DNA of 64,000 nt from an uncultured Oscillospiraceae bacterium (GTDB lineage: Bacteria > Bacillota > Clostridia > Oscillospirales > Acutalibacteraceae), in contig CAUFXR010000002.1 of assembly GCA_959596515.1 (NCBI GenBank), forward strand, positions 1-64,000, written 5' to 3'. The notes beneath the pieces are model-generated. The model ran no database searches and had not been told where the DNA came from. It worked only from the letters and a program-made list of their open reading frames with translations. The translations under genes and the position numbers were made by a program. This document shows, one piece after another, positions 1 to 8,473 of the stretch; within the stretch, counting starts at the first letter, position 1; the number at the start of each line of letters is the position of its first letter.

Positions 1-301
1 TTCGGTGGTATATTTGTGACAGGCGTTTTTGGAATGCTGTATTTTGGGCATCTTTGAAAACAGCTTTTACCGCATCGCCAATAGTAGCCGCGCCGCATCC
101 AAGCCGGATATCCAACACAGGACAGAGCGCCAAGGTACATCCATTCTTTTTTCTGTAGTAGAGACAAAGTCTGCAATCGCAGTCTTTCTTGGTGTATTGA
201 TACAATCTGCGAAACCGACCTCCGCCTTTCTGTGTGCCGTAGGGCAGTTTTTTCATGATCGCCTCCATACTGTTGAGGGCGGGGGTATTGGTAAAATACA
301 T
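1..301 (-). CDS. Cys-rich mobile-element-type hypothetical protein (3' end off window)
   Basis: The minus strand is open from an ATG at 301 to the window edge (100 codons, no stop seen). AGGAG lies 8-9 nt upstream of this ATG, which decides the start. The protein has a basic N-terminus followed by a Cys-rich segment (CDCRLCLYY, then CTLALC), suggesting a small metal-binding knuckle. Similar short Cys-rich proteins are common in Firmicute conjugative and integrative elements, which is recalled family knowledge, not a search. Function is unknown. It sits on the 3' side of tRNA-Ala, a usual place for an integrated element to begin. Confidence 0.6.
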   Translation of the reverse strand, partial: MYFTNTPALNSMEAIMKKLPYGTQKGGGRFRRLYQYTKKDCDCRLCLYYRKKNGCTLALCPVLDIRLGCGAATIGDAVKAVFKDAQNTAFQKRLSQIYHR

Positions 302-332
302 TTTGTCAGCTCCTTTTCGTGAAATGAAAAAA

Positions 333-360
333 GCCCGAAGTCTTTTGCAAAACTTCGGGC
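333..360 (-). terminator. Hairpin with T-run on minus strand
   Basis: An 8-bp stem (GCCCGAAG/CTTCGGGC) read on the minus strand is followed by six Ts, just upstream of the Cys-rich gene that starts at 301. It is the second of two closely spaced intrinsic-terminator shapes and could act as an attenuator for that gene. Confidence 0.6.
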
Positions 361-372
361 AGTTAAACGCAA

Positions 373-410
373 AAACGGCAGACAAGTTTTTAGCGACTTG
401 TCTGCCGTTT
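373..410 (-). terminator. Strong hairpin, 15-bp perfect stem
   Basis: A perfect 15-bp stem with an 8-nt loop is followed on the minus strand by a TTTTTG tract. With the hairpin at 333-360 it forms a tandem pair between tRNA-Ala and the Cys-rich gene. Confidence 0.6.
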
Positions 411-517
411 GAAGCAGTTATTCTGTTGTACGGGAGTTCAATTCTATCCGCAAAGCAAAAACAGCCGTTTTATATCTACGAATATGCGTCTTGAAATCCC
501 GGCGTTTGGACAGCAAA

Positions 518-540
518 AAACCCCGATAAAATCGGGGTTT
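518..540 (-). terminator. Terminator of tRNA-Ala
   Basis: A 10-bp stem (AAACCCCGAT/ATCGGGGTTT) with a 3-nt loop and a T-run on the minus strand lies about 30 nt after the tRNA-Ala 3' end. Confidence 0.65.
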
Positions 541-572
541 ATGCGGAACATATCTTTTTTATGTTCCTATTA

Positions 573-649
573 TGGTGGACCCGAAGGGGATCGAACCCTC
601 GACCTTACGGATGCGAACCGTACGCTCTCCCAGACTGAGCTACGGGCCC
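573..649 (-). tRNA. tRNA-Ala (anticodon CGC)
   Basis: The reverse complement folds as a full cloverleaf: acceptor GGGCCCG/CGGGUCC, D-arm GCUCAG..GAGC, anticodon stem UACGG/CCGUA around loop UUCGCAU, T-loop GGUUCGAUCCC and an encoded CCA. The anticodon is CGC (reads GCG). The acceptor stem contains the G3:U70 pair used by alanyl-tRNA synthetase, which confirms the assignment. Confidence 0.93.
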
Positions 650-700
650 AAATCAACAGTTCCAAAAGCGGAACAGAAGAATAAACAATATGAAATTATA

Positions 701-750
701 GGTGTGGCAGAAAACCGAACCCTTTACGCTCCCAGCTGAGCTACGCCCCC
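701..750 (-). pseudogene. Remnant of a tRNA gene
   Basis: Minus-strand sequence begins GGGGGCGTAGCTCAGCTGGGAG, the 5' acceptor strand and D-arm of a tRNA. It then jumps directly to a T-arm-like GGGTTCGGTTTTCTGCC. The anticodon arm and variable loop are missing, so only about 50 of 76 nt remain. It lies about 50 nt upstream of the intact tRNA-Ala on the same strand. Confidence 0.65.
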
Positions 751-811
751 AAACCACCCACTGAAGTTTTCCAGCGAGCAGAAATTATTATAACACTACC
801 TGACACAGATT

Positions 812-1456
812 TCAACTGTTTTTTTCATTTTCTAAATAAGTTTCGCAAAATTCTTTCATACAGCACTGTTCGCATTTTGGTTTTCTGGCGTCGCAGATCG
901 CCCTGCCATGGAGCACTAAGCGGTGGCAGAAGTCATTGGATTCCTTAGGATCGAGGGCGTCTTTTAAAATCATTTCGATTTTGTAGGGATCTTTTAGGTT
1001 GTGAAAACCAAGACGGCGTGTCAGTCGGATGCAGTGGGTATCTACGACTACGGCAGGTTTATGAAAAATATCGCCTAAGACCAGATTCGCGGTTTTCCTG
1101 CCGATACCGGGAAGACGGGTCAGTTCCTCTAACGTATCCGGGACCTGTCCGTCAAATTCATCCCGCAACATTTGACACATGGCCACAATATCCTTGGCTT
1201 TGGTTTTATAGAGTCCACAGATACGGATGTCTTCCTCCACCGCGGCAATATCAGCGTCAGCGAAAGCATATACATCAGGAAAGTCGGAGAACAGCTTTGG
1301 AGTTACCATATTTACCCTTAAATCAGTGCATTGGGCGGCAAGCCGAGTAGAAATCAAAAGCTGCAGAGGATCACGGTAGGAAAGAGAGCAAATGGAATCC
1401 GGATATTCTTTTTTTAATGCGGCAACCGCTAGCGCTGCCCGCTCTTTATTTGTCAT
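812..1456 (-). CDS. nth: Endonuclease III
   Basis: This is a DNA glycosylase/AP lyase of base-excision repair that removes oxidised pyrimidines. The 214-aa product has family length. The helix-hairpin-helix is LPGIGRK at 115-121, with the catalytic lysine at K121 and the catalytic aspartate at D139 (VVVDTH). The C-terminal 4Fe-4S loop has the exact C-x6-C-x2-C-x5-C spacing (C188, C195, C198, C204). It is monocistronic on the minus strand; the start at 1456 has a purine-rich GGGAGGTCG just upstream. Confidence 0.95.
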   Translation of the reverse strand: MTNKERAALAVAALKKEYPDSICSLSYRDPLQLLISTRLAAQCTDLRVNMVTPKLFSDFPDVYAFADADIAAVEEDIRICGLYKTKAKDIVAMCQMLRDEFDGQVPDTLEELTRLPGIGRKTANLVLGDIFHKPAVVVDTHCIRLTRRLGFHNLKDPYKIEMILKDALDPKESNDFCHRLVLHGRAICDARKPKCEQCCMKEFCETYLENEKNS

Positions 1457-1614
1457 AAGATCGACCTCCCGTGTCTGATATATTCATAGTTTATAACAAA
1501 CGATGGTTAAAAACAAGGAATTTCGACAAAAACCATTAGTAAAAATAAAAAGGCTTGGATAGTGAAAATATTCTGTGTAAAAAATGAACTTTTAATTTTT
1601 GTAAGCGTTCCAAC

Positions 1615-1643
1615 TTGCTATTTCCGTAAAAAACGTGTATACT
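1615..1643 (+). promoter_or_regulatory. Promoter of glyA
   Basis: TTGCTA (1615-1620) and TATACT (1638-1643) are separated by 17 bp, followed by TAGGAG 10 nt before the glyA ATG. Confidence 0.6.
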
Positions 1644-1680
1644 TTTTTCATATTATGTGGAATGTAGGAGTGGTTAAAGA

Positions 1681-2931
1681 ATGAATCATTACGCAGATGA
1701 AAATTTAGCGTTTATTGCGTCTTTCGATCCTGAAGTCGGGAACGCTATGAACGAAGAACTGAAAAGACAGCGCCGCAATTTGGAGCTGATTGCCTCTGAA
1801 AACCTGGTTTCCCCAGCGGTATTGGCGGCTATGGGTAGCGTGCTTACAAACAAGTATGCCGAAGGTTATCCCGGCAAACGTTATTACGGCGGATGCCAGT
1901 GTGTGGATGTGGTAGAGGAGATCGCCCGTCAGAGAGCTTGTCAGCTGTTCGGTGCGGAACACGCTAACGTGCAGCCACATTCCGGTGCCCAGGCAAATAT
2001 TGCGGTTTATTTTGCCATGCTGAATCCGGGAGATACCATTATGGGTATGAATCTTTCCGAAGGCGGACATTTGACCCATGGTTCTCCGGTTAATATCTCC
2101 GGCAAATATTTTAACTTTGTAGAATACGGTGTCGCCTCTGACACAGAGCAGATCGATTACGATAAGGTTATGGAAATCGCCTTGGAATGCAAGCCGAAAA
2201 TGATCGTTTGTGGTGCATCCGCGTATCCTAGAATCATTGATTTCAAAAGATTCCGGGAGATTGCCGATGCCTGCGGCGCTTATTTGATGGTAGATATGGC
2301 TCATATCGCTGGCCTAGTGGCAGCGGGAGTTCATCCCAGCCCGGTGCCCTACGCTCATTTTGTAACCACTACGACCCATAAGACTTTGAGAGGCCCAAGA
2401 GGCGGTATGATTCTGTGCAAGGAGGAATACGCCAAGCAGATTGACAAGGCGATTTTTCCTGGTACCCAGGGCGGCCCGCTGATGCATATCATTGCCGCTA
2501 AGGCGGTTTGTCTGGGAGAGGCCTTAAAGCCTGAGTTTAAGGCTTATGGGGAACAGGTGGTGAAAAACTGCCAGGCTTTAGCCCAGGGCCTTTTGAACCG
2601 GGGCCAAAAACTAATTTCCGGCGGTACGGATAACCATTTGCTGTTGCTGGATTTAAGAGGTCAAGAAATTACCGGCAAAGAGCTGGAACATCGTTTGGAT
2701 GAGGTTTATATTACTGTCAACAAGAACACAGTACCCAATGAACCCAGAAGTCCTTTTGTAACCAGCGGTGTCAGAATTGGAACTCCTGCTGTGACGACCA
2801 GGGGCCTGAAAGAAGCGGATATGGATCAAATCGCCGAATTTATCACCATGGTCATTCAGGACTTTGAAGGCAATGCGGATAAGGTGCGGGCGGGCGTAAA
2901 CGCTCTGTGCGAGAAATATCCTTTATATTAA
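1681..2931 (+). CDS. glyA: Serine hydroxymethyltransferase
   Basis: This PLP enzyme interconverts serine and glycine and supplies 5,10-methylene-tetrahydrofolate for purine, thymidylate and methionine synthesis. The 416-aa length is typical. The Schiff-base lysine is K234 in [14 protein letters not shown]. Conserved substrate and cofactor segments are present (ELIASEN near 35-41, [13 protein letters not shown] near 59-71, VDMAHIAG near 204-211). It has its own promoter and is followed by a hairpin at 2944-2971, so it is probably monocistronic. Its one-carbon product feeds the purine genes found later in the window. Confidence 0.97.
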   Translation: MNHYADENLAFIASFDPEVGNAMNEELKRQRRNLELIASENLVSPAVLAAMGSVLTNKYAEGYPGKRYYGGCQCVDVVEEIARQRACQLFGAEHANVQPHSGAQANIAVYFAMLNPGDTIMGMNLSEGGHLTHGSPVNISGKYFNFVEYGVASDTEQIDYDKVMEIALECKPKMIVCGASAYPRIIDFKRFREIADACGAYLMVDMAHIAGLVAAGVHPSPVPYAHFVTTTTHKTLRGPRGGMILCKEEYAKQIDKAIFPGTQGGPLMHIIAAKAVCLGEALKPEFKAYGEQVVKNCQALAQGLLNRGQKLISGGTDNHLLLLDLRGQEITGKELEHRLDEVYITVNKNTVPNEPRSPFVTSGVRIGTPAVTTRGLKEADMDQIAEFITMVIQDFEGNADKVRAGVNALCEKYPLY

Positions 2932-2943
2932 GCCGATGTGTGG

Positions 2944-2975
2944 GAAACGGAGGGCAGGCGCCTTCCGTTTCTTTC
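2944..2975 (+). terminator. Putative glyA terminator
   Basis: An imperfect 11-bp stem (GAAACGGAGGG against CCTTCCGTTTC, one G-T pair) is followed by a short pyrimidine tract (CTTTCC). The rest of the gap to 3174 shows no supported gene. Confidence 0.45.
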
Positions 2976-3174
2976 CATATTTTATCTTACCAAGTTGAGA
3001 AACGGATGCCGCAGGGAGTTATTAAAAGCTCCGGAAATTTGAGTAGGGGAAATTATATTAGTTCTTCACGAGGCTGTTTCGGAAGAAATGGAGCTTATCT
3101 CTACGAGAAGCGTCGCTGTCGGCAGGATCAATAAAATGATCTAAGAAGATTATCACCAAAAAAGGAGTATGATT

Positions 3175-4449
3175 ATGGCTTCCCCATTGGCCGATCGCTT
3201 AAGACCGCAAACCATCGATGATATGGTAGGCCAGCGCCATCTCCTGGGACCAGGAAAGGCGCTAAGAAGGATTATTGAATCTGGTGAAATTCCAAACTTG
3301 ATTTTTTATGGTCCATCCGGGGTGGGAAAGACCACTTTGGCATCTATTATCGCCAAACAAACCAATCGCGCTTTACGAAAACTGAATGGGACTACAGCGG
3401 GGACCGCAGACCTTCGGGAAATTTTTACAGAGGCGGAGAATACCTTTACCGCTCCAAACGGAATTTTGCTGTACTTAGATGAGATTCAGTATTTCAATAA
3501 AAAACAGCAGCAGACTTTGCTGGAGTTTATTGAAAACGGAAAGATCACTCTGATCGCCTCAACGACGGAAAATCCTTATTTCTACGTTTATAATGCTATT
3601 TTAAGCCGGTCTACAGTGTTCGAATTCAAAACTGTTGAACAGGCCGAGGTAGCGAAAGCGGTAGACCGGGCATTTTCCTTACTGGAACAGGAGCGCCAGG
3701 AAAAATTCCAAATCGAGGATAGCGTGGTAGACCACATTGCTTTGGCCTGCGGCGGAGACGTCCGCAAAGCGATGAATTCTGTAGAGTTATGTGTTCTGTC
3801 TTCACCTGCGGCGGATGGTATTAGAAAAATCACTTTAGAAACCGCCAAGGAACTGACGCAGAAAAGTGCTTTGCGGTACGATAAAGACGGAGACGAACAT
3901 TATGACTTGTTGTCGGCTTTTCAAAAGTCTATGAGAGGTTCCGACCCTAACGCGGCGATCCACTATTTGGCGCGGCTACTAGAAGCAGGAGACCTTCCCT
4001 CGGTTTGCCGGCGTTTAATGGTGACCGCCTGCGAGGATGTGGGGCTTGCTTATCCCCAGATCATTCCCATTGTAAAAGCCTGTGTGGATGCGGCTTTTCA
4101 GGTGGGATTGCCAGAAGCCCGTCTTTGCCTGGCCGATGGAGTGGTTTTAGTCAGCATTGCCCCAAAATCCAATTCCGCTCACAACGCGATCAATGAGGCG
4201 ATGGAAGATGTCAGAAACGGAAAATATGGTCCGATTCCCAGACAGCTTCAAAATAAGCATTATGATGGGGAAGATAATCCGATTAAGGGACAATTTTACC
4301 AGTATGCGCATGATTTCGAAAATCATTGGGTAGACCAGCAATATTTGCCGGATGTTTTAAAAAATGTGGAATATTATCATTTTGGCGAGAATAAAAATGA
4401 ACAAGCTTATCGACAATATTGGGAGAAGATCAAAGGAAGAAAGCTCTGA
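3175..4449 (+). CDS. rarA: Replication-associated recombination protein A (AAA+ ATPase)
   Basis: This is a RarA/MgsA/WRNIP1-family clamp-loader-like AAA+ ATPase acting at stalled replication forks. In the 424-aa product the Walker A is GPSGVGKT (46-53) and the Walker B is LDEI (101-104); the C-terminal half is the MgsA tetramerisation domain. GGAG ends at 3167, 7 nt from the ATG at 3175; an in-frame ATG at 3169 is too close to it, so 3175 is preferred. The nearby housekeeping genes are not functionally linked. Confidence 0.93.
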   Translation: MASPLADRLRPQTIDDMVGQRHLLGPGKALRRIIESGEIPNLIFYGPSGVGKTTLASIIAKQTNRALRKLNGTTAGTADLREIFTEAENTFTAPNGILLYLDEIQYFNKKQQQTLLEFIENGKITLIASTTENPYFYVYNAILSRSTVFEFKTVEQAEVAKAVDRAFSLLEQERQEKFQIEDSVVDHIALACGGDVRKAMNSVELCVLSSPAADGIRKITLETAKELTQKSALRYDKDGDEHYDLLSAFQKSMRGSDPNAAIHYLARLLEAGDLPSVCRRLMVTACEDVGLAYPQIIPIVKACVDAAFQVGLPEARLCLADGVVLVSIAPKSNSAHNAINEAMEDVRNGKYGPIPRQLQNKHYDGEDNPIKGQFYQYAHDFENHWVDQQYLPDVLKNVEYYHFGENKNEQAYRQYWEKIKGRKL

Positions 4450-4550
4450 TAGTGTCTACGATAAAAAATTTATGACAAAGCTTTCCTGTTTTTTCTAGTT
4501 TTCCTTTTTCAAAGGTTCAAATAGAAAACGCTTCTATCTTTTACGGATCA

Positions 4551-4588
4551 ACGGTAAGCGAAAAGATTAACGGCAAGCGAAAAGATCA
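4551..4588. repeat. Two-copy 19-bp tandem repeat
   Basis: ACGGTAAGCGAAAAGATTA (4551-4569) is followed directly by ACGGCAAGCGAAAAGATCA, with two mismatches. It lies in the gap upstream of the flavin reductase-rubredoxin gene; no function is evident. Confidence 0.6.
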
Positions 4589-4697
4589 TTTAACGCCGAG
4601 GCTCGAAATTGAGATCAAAAATGCGACTTAAAAAATGCAAACAGAGATACACCAAAATAAGGGTATTTTTGTTTTTATAGAAAGCGGGGTGCAATCC

Positions 4698-5351
4698 ATG
4701 AATGAAAAAATACTATGGTCCCTTTCCTACGGGCTTTATGCCATAGGGGTTGAGGGAGAACATTATCCTTCTGCCTGTATTGTCAATTCGGTGGTTCAGG
4801 TTACCGCTCAGCCAGCAATTTTGGCGGTGAGTATCAATCACAATAGCTATACCCACCAGCAGATTATGAAGCATAAGCGGTTTACCGTTTCGGTGCTGTC
4901 CGAGGATACCTCCGGCGCGGTAATCGGTGCCTTGGGTTTTACCACTGGGCGAAATACGGAAAAGCTAAAAAATATCCGCTATAAAATGCTGCAGGAAGGG
5001 CTGCCGGTATTAAAGGAAAATATTTGCTGCTGGATGCTTTGTAAAGTTATTCGGACGGCGGAAACGCCAACCCACACTGTTTTTTTCGCTGAAATCGAAG
5101 CGGGCAGTGAGAGAAGTGTCGGAAGGCCCATGACCTACGAATATTATCATAAGGTCATAAAAGGGATGGCTCCGCAAAGCGCTCCTACTTATCAGCCTCC
5201 GGACAGGATCGAGGAAAAATCGGTGGAGGAATGGATTTGTACCATCTGCGGCTATGTTTATAATGACCCGGATGTTCCTTTTGAGGATCTGCCAGCGGAG
5301 TGGACCTGTCCTGTCTGCCGCGCCGGAAAAAGCATGTTTCAGCGGAAATAA
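4698..5351 (+). CDS. Flavin reductase-like protein with C-terminal rubredoxin domain
   Basis: The product (217 aa from this start) joins two redox modules. Residues about 5-160 form an FMN-binding split-barrel (flavin reductase/flavoredoxin-like) domain. The last 40 residues form a rubredoxin with CTIC-G and CPVC knuckles that would bind one iron. Such proteins carry electrons from reduced flavin to oxygen- or peroxide-detoxifying partners in anaerobes; the partner is not in this window. GGGGTG 7 nt before ATG 4698 supports this start over an upstream ATG at 4635, which lacks a site. A strong terminator follows. Confidence 0.85.
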   Translation: MNEKILWSLSYGLYAIGVEGEHYPSACIVNSVVQVTAQPAILAVSINHNSYTHQQIMKHKRFTVSVLSEDTSGAVIGALGFTTGRNTEKLKNIRYKMLQEGLPVLKENICCWMLCKVIRTAETPTHTVFFAEIEAGSERSVGRPMTYEYYHKVIKGMAPQSAPTYQPPDRIEEKSVEEWICTICGYVYNDPDVPFEDLPAEWTCPVCRAGKSMFQRK

Positions 5352-5386
5352 CTTTCAGCGAAAATCGCACTGAAAAACGAATGAAA

Positions 5387-5421
5387 AATCCTCTGAGAAG
5401 TTTAATTCTCAGAGGATTTTT
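5387..5421 (+). terminator. Intrinsic terminator
   Basis: A perfect 13-bp stem (AATCCTCTGAGAA/TTCTCAGAGGATT) with a 6-nt loop is followed by TTTT. It ends the flavin reductase-rubredoxin transcript and, read in reverse, may also end the convergent M23 peptidase gene. Confidence 0.8.
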
Positions 5422-5472
5422 GGGTTGCAGCTTTTCTGTCGACGGATGTTCCGCAGTAAGATATCGGGTTAG

Positions 5473-6579
5473 TTAAGAGGAATCCGAGGAGGATGATGAG
5501 CCTTCGGAAACAGTAATTTCACTGGAGGCCGCCTGCCCAGAGGATATGGAATAAAATTCTTTGGTTTCGGGTACTCGAAGTGTTTCACTTTGATGCTTTT
5601 GGAGCAGCTTGGTAATAGCGTATAAATCGATCCAAATTTCGTTATCGCTTTCCTTTTGGCTTTCATCGAAAACCAATTCCAAGCCAAAATGAAGGTGACT
5701 CGTGTTGATATTGTTCACATTCTCTGTCGTACTGTATCCGGTACGGCCTACATAGCCTATGACATCCCCCGCATTAACCACCTTTCCTTCTGTCAGATCC
5801 ACCTGGTAAGGCCGGTTTTGCCGGAGATGGGCATAATAATAATATCGCTTTTTATCAAAGCTTCGAATACCGATACGCCATCCACCGTATTGGTTCCATC
5901 CCATAACCTCTACGGTACCGCTTTCCACCGCGATAACAGGAGTGCCAGTAGCCGCCATTAGGTCGTGGCCTAAATGGGTTCTCTGATATCCATAGGAACG
6001 GGAGGCACCGAAATCATCATAGTGCTGAAAAGGGAAGGTTTTCGCAATAGGAGAATAAACCTGTAGCCCATATTTTGTCTCTGTGACCGTTTTAGAGGGA
6101 TTTTCCGAGCTTTGGACAGTAATTTCATATTCCCCGAGGAATCCGGCTAAAACAGCCGAATAGACCTGATAATAATAGGGATAATATTGCATATCTTTGG
6201 TCAGGTTCTTGATATCTTCTCCGGATTGGAGTTTTTCCAAAAGATTAGTTAAATCTTTTTTCTTATAGTAGTCGGAAAAATTCCCGCCGTATTTAGCGCC
6301 TAAATAAGCTAGCGGTTCGATCCAATTGATATGAATTTCGGAATCGTAGCTGTCGATATCCGCCTGCATTGCGATTTCCAGCGCTTCGTAGGGTACATTG
6401 AATTCCGCATAACGGATAAAATCTCGTTTCGCTCCTGACGGCTGCGCTGTTACCTCCATAACCGTATCGGTTCCCAACGGAATTGGAAAAGAAATGGCTA
6501 ATATCAGTAAAGCGCAAAAAAATGTCAAGATTAATTTAGGAGACCTTAAAAATTTAGACCACAAAAAAATCACCTGCAC
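5473..6579 (-). CDS. Membrane-anchored M23-family metallopeptidase
   Basis: This is a LytM-type (M23) peptidase expected to act on peptidoglycan outside the membrane. Residues 15-35 form an uncleaved signal anchor. A helical region (60-150) precedes the M23 domain (about 195-325), whose zinc ligands are visible as H202-x3-D206 (HLGHD) and H295-x-H297 (HLH), so it is likely active. The C-terminus is a low-complexity Ser-rich tail. The first codon of the reading frame is GTG with no good ribosome site, so the start is uncertain by a few codons; GTG at 6573 is an alternative. Similar proteins occur next to sporulation and cell-wall genes, but no such gene lies here. Confidence 0.82.
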   Translation of the reverse strand: MQVIFLWSKFLRSPKLILTFFCALLILAISFPIPLGTDTVMEVTAQPSGAKRDFIRYAEFNVPYEALEIAMQADIDSYDSEIHINWIEPLAYLGAKYGGNFSDYYKKKDLTNLLEKLQSGEDIKNLTKDMQYYPYYYQVYSAVLAGFLGEYEITVQSSENPSKTVTETKYGLQVYSPIAKTFPFQHYDDFGASRSYGYQRTHLGHDLMAATGTPVIAVESGTVEVMGWNQYGGWRIGIRSFDKKRYYYYAHLRQNRPYQVDLTEGKVVNAGDVIGYVGRTGYSTTENVNNINTSHLHFGLELVFDESQKESDNEIWIDLYAITKLLQKHQSETLRVPETKEFYSISSGQAASSEITVSEGSSSSSDSS

Positions 6580-6632
6580 TTCATAAGATACTTATGCGAG
6601 AACAGGTGATTTTATTTCTGTTTTCAGATATT

Positions 6633-6797
6633 TTAGAGGTCGTCGGCATCTTGCGTCGGATGGACAGAATCTACCGGAGTCCCGGTATAGCTTCCATTGA
6701 CATCGGATAAGATTTCTCCCTTTCCTTCCTTGGGAAGAATTTGAGATAGCTCCTGAGCACATTTTTCCTTCTTGGACTTCTTTCTTTTGTTTTCCAA
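6633..6797 (-). CDS. Small conserved-looking protein ending QDADDL (54 aa)
   Basis: This small minus-strand frame is overlapped by a longer spurious frame. It has a very basic start (KRKKSKKEK), a middle with CAQEL, and an acidic tail containing GSYTGTP and ending QDADDL. Tails of this kind recur in short clostridial proteins, as I recall. GAGGTG lies 7 nt before a TTG at 6797, the best-spaced start; an ATG at 6803 is only 1 nt from it. It lies immediately downstream of tcdA on the same strand and is probably co-transcribed. Function is unknown. Confidence 0.55.
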   Translation of the reverse strand: MENKRKKSKKEKCAQELSQILPKEGKGEILSDVNGSYTGTPVDSVHPTQDADDL

Positions 6798-6814
6798 TTT
6801 CATTCACCTCAGGA

Positions 6815-7564
6815 TTAGCTTTCCCGAACGGTACATTGGTTATTCTTAAGATCCGGTTTTTGGATTAAGTCTCGGATGACCTCTCCGGCAATCAGCAGAC
6901 CGGCACAGGAAGGAACAAAAGAGATACTCCCAGGAACCTGCCGTTTCCCGTTTGCCGTTAACTCCGGCGAAAGTTTTGGCCTGATCGGTTCTTCTAAAGA
7001 GTAAAGTACCTTTAATTTCGAAATTCCGCGTTTCCGTAGTTCCCGGCGCATAACGCGGCATAGGGGACAGACGCTGGTGTTATAGATGTCCTCGATCTGA
7101 AATCGGGAAGGATCTAGCTTGTTTCCGGTACCCATACTGCTGAGGATCGGAATTTCCATTTTTTCGGCCGCTTCCACTAAAGCAAGCTTCGAGGAAACGG
7201 TATCGATCGCATCTACTATATAATCGCAGCCGGACAAAAAATCGATATCCTGACCAGGAAGATAAAATTCTTTGTAAGTGTATACAGAGGCGTTTGGATT
7301 GATATCTAAAATGCGTTCCTTGGCAACTTCTACTTTGGGCCTTCCTACTGTACTATGCAACGCGATGAGTTGCCGGTTAATGTTGGAAACAGACACAAGA
7401 TCATGATCCACTAAAATAAAGGATCCGATCCCTACTCTGGCGAGAGCTTCGACAACGTAGCTTCCCACGCCACCGATCCCAAATACAGCCACTTTACTAT
7501 TTTGTATTTTTTGAAGGCTGGCGTCATCTAAAAGCAGCGCAGTGCGCTGTAATTCTTCCCGCAT
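6815..7564 (-). CDS. tcdA: tRNA threonylcarbamoyladenosine dehydratase (ThiF/E1-like)
   Basis: TcdA cyclises t6A37 of ANN-decoding tRNAs to ct6A using ATP. The 249-aa product begins with a Rossmann nucleotide-binding motif GIGGVGS (29-35), followed by the adenylation region with NRQ (near 64-66) and a Cys pair CPLC in the second half. Length and architecture match the CsdL/YgdL group rather than ThiF or MoeB, because no sulfur-carrier gene is near. It is followed within 20 nt by the small QDADDL protein. Confidence 0.88.
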   Translation of the reverse strand: MREELQRTALLLDDASLQKIQNSKVAVFGIGGVGSYVVEALARVGIGSFILVDHDLVSVSNINRQLIALHSTVGRPKVEVAKERILDINPNASVYTYKEFYLPGQDIDFLSGCDYIVDAIDTVSSKLALVEAAEKMEIPILSSMGTGNKLDPSRFQIEDIYNTSVCPLCRVMRRELRKRGISKLKVLYSLEEPIRPKLSPELTANGKRQVPGSISFVPSCAGLLIAGEVIRDLIQKPDLKNNQCTVRES

Positions 7565-7584
7565 TGAAAAAATCCTTTCCTAGA

Positions 7585-7994
7585 AACGATAGATACTGTT
7601 ATGGCATGTATTATATCACGAAATTTATGTTTAGGATAGACCAGGAAACATAGCTTTCCGACAGGCTTTCCGGAAAGGAGCAATATTTTCGTGAAATTTA
7701 CGGCGTCAAAAGCCGACTAATCGTTATTAGATATCATGATTATTAATTTAATAGTGAATCTCCGAAGGATAGAGGAAAGGATGTTAGAACTGAAAAGCCA
7801 GATGGGTTTTCTAAGGATTAGGTAAACTGAAATATTTTTATGGAATAGATTGCTTAGGCAATAACTTTGTTTTTTCCATAAGTGTGAGTAATCCAACACA
7901 TAATAAAAGCGGACCTAATAGTCCGCTTTTATTTCTATGAATATTTGAAAGTGATCTGGTGAAGTTTTAAATGCTTTTGATTCGCTGAATCACG
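7585..7994. other. Intergenic region with a terminator hairpin
   Basis: This 430-bp gap between tcdA and tspO (both minus strand) shows no supported gene; a 60-codon minus-strand frame in it lacks a ribosome site and protein-like composition. The only clear element is the terminator at 7902-7933. Confidence 0.5.
7902..7933 (-). terminator. Terminator after tspO (bidirectional shape)
   Basis: A perfect 13-bp stem (AATAAAAGCGGAC/GTCCGCTTTTATT) with a 6-nt loop carries T-rich tails on both strands. It lies about 60 nt beyond the tspO stop codon. Confidence 0.75.
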
Positions 7995-8465
7995 TTATTC
8001 AAGGTTCAGCAAGTAAACTCCTAGATTGAGATATCCTGCGAAGATCAGCCATAAAACATATGGAATTTGTAAATAAGCCGCTGATTTGGAGTCTTTTGCG
8101 AATTTAAGAATCATTCCGATAACAAGGCCTAATAAAAGGAGAAGCCAAAAGAAGGAAAATAGCCTCCACTCTAAATTAAAGAAAAAAATAGTCCAAAAGA
8201 AATTGACCGCCAGTTGGGCAATGTAAAATAAAAGTCCGCCTTTTTTGTCGATGCCGCTGGCTTTCAGAAATAAGACAATACTGATTCCCATCAAAACGAA
8301 TAACACAGACCATACAATGGGAAATACAATGCTCGGAGGAGCCAGAGGCGGCTTTTTTAACAATTCAAATCTTGACATAGCGTCTTTGGTAAAAAAAGAC
8401 GAGAGTAAACCTACGCCAAGGGCGATAGCGATAGAAATAAGATACGGTTTTATTTTTTTCAGCAT
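7995..8465 (-). CDS. tspO: TspO/MBR-family membrane protein
   Basis: This five-helix membrane protein of the translocator/benzodiazepine-receptor family binds tetrapyrroles and related ligands. The 156-aa product has helices near 7-25, 46-66, 80-97, 101-121 and 130-152. Family signatures include KPPLAPPSIVFPIVW (38-52), NFFWT (about 88-92) and PYVLWLIFAGYLN near the C-terminus. AGAGGTG lies 9 nt before the ATG inside a 14-bp palindrome (8474-8487). It has no obvious operon partner. Confidence 0.9.
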   Translation of the reverse strand: MLKKIKPYLISIAIALGVGLLSSFFTKDAMSRFELLKKPPLAPPSIVFPIVWSVLFVLMGISIVLFLKASGIDKKGGLLFYIAQLAVNFFWTIFFFNLEWRLFSFFWLLLLLGLVIGMILKFAKDSKSAAYLQIPYVLWLIFAGYLNLGVYLLNLE

Positions 8466-8473
8466 AGGTAATC

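Noticed and set aside
2907..3134. 75-codon plus-strand frame between glyA and rarA
   Set aside because: It begins inside glyA in another frame, has no ribosome site, and its residues do not look protein-like; a second frame ending at the same place starts only after a stop without a start codon.
7717..7899. 60-codon minus-strand frame downstream of the tspO terminator
   Set aside because: AT-rich, no ribosome site and no family-like features; treated as chance.
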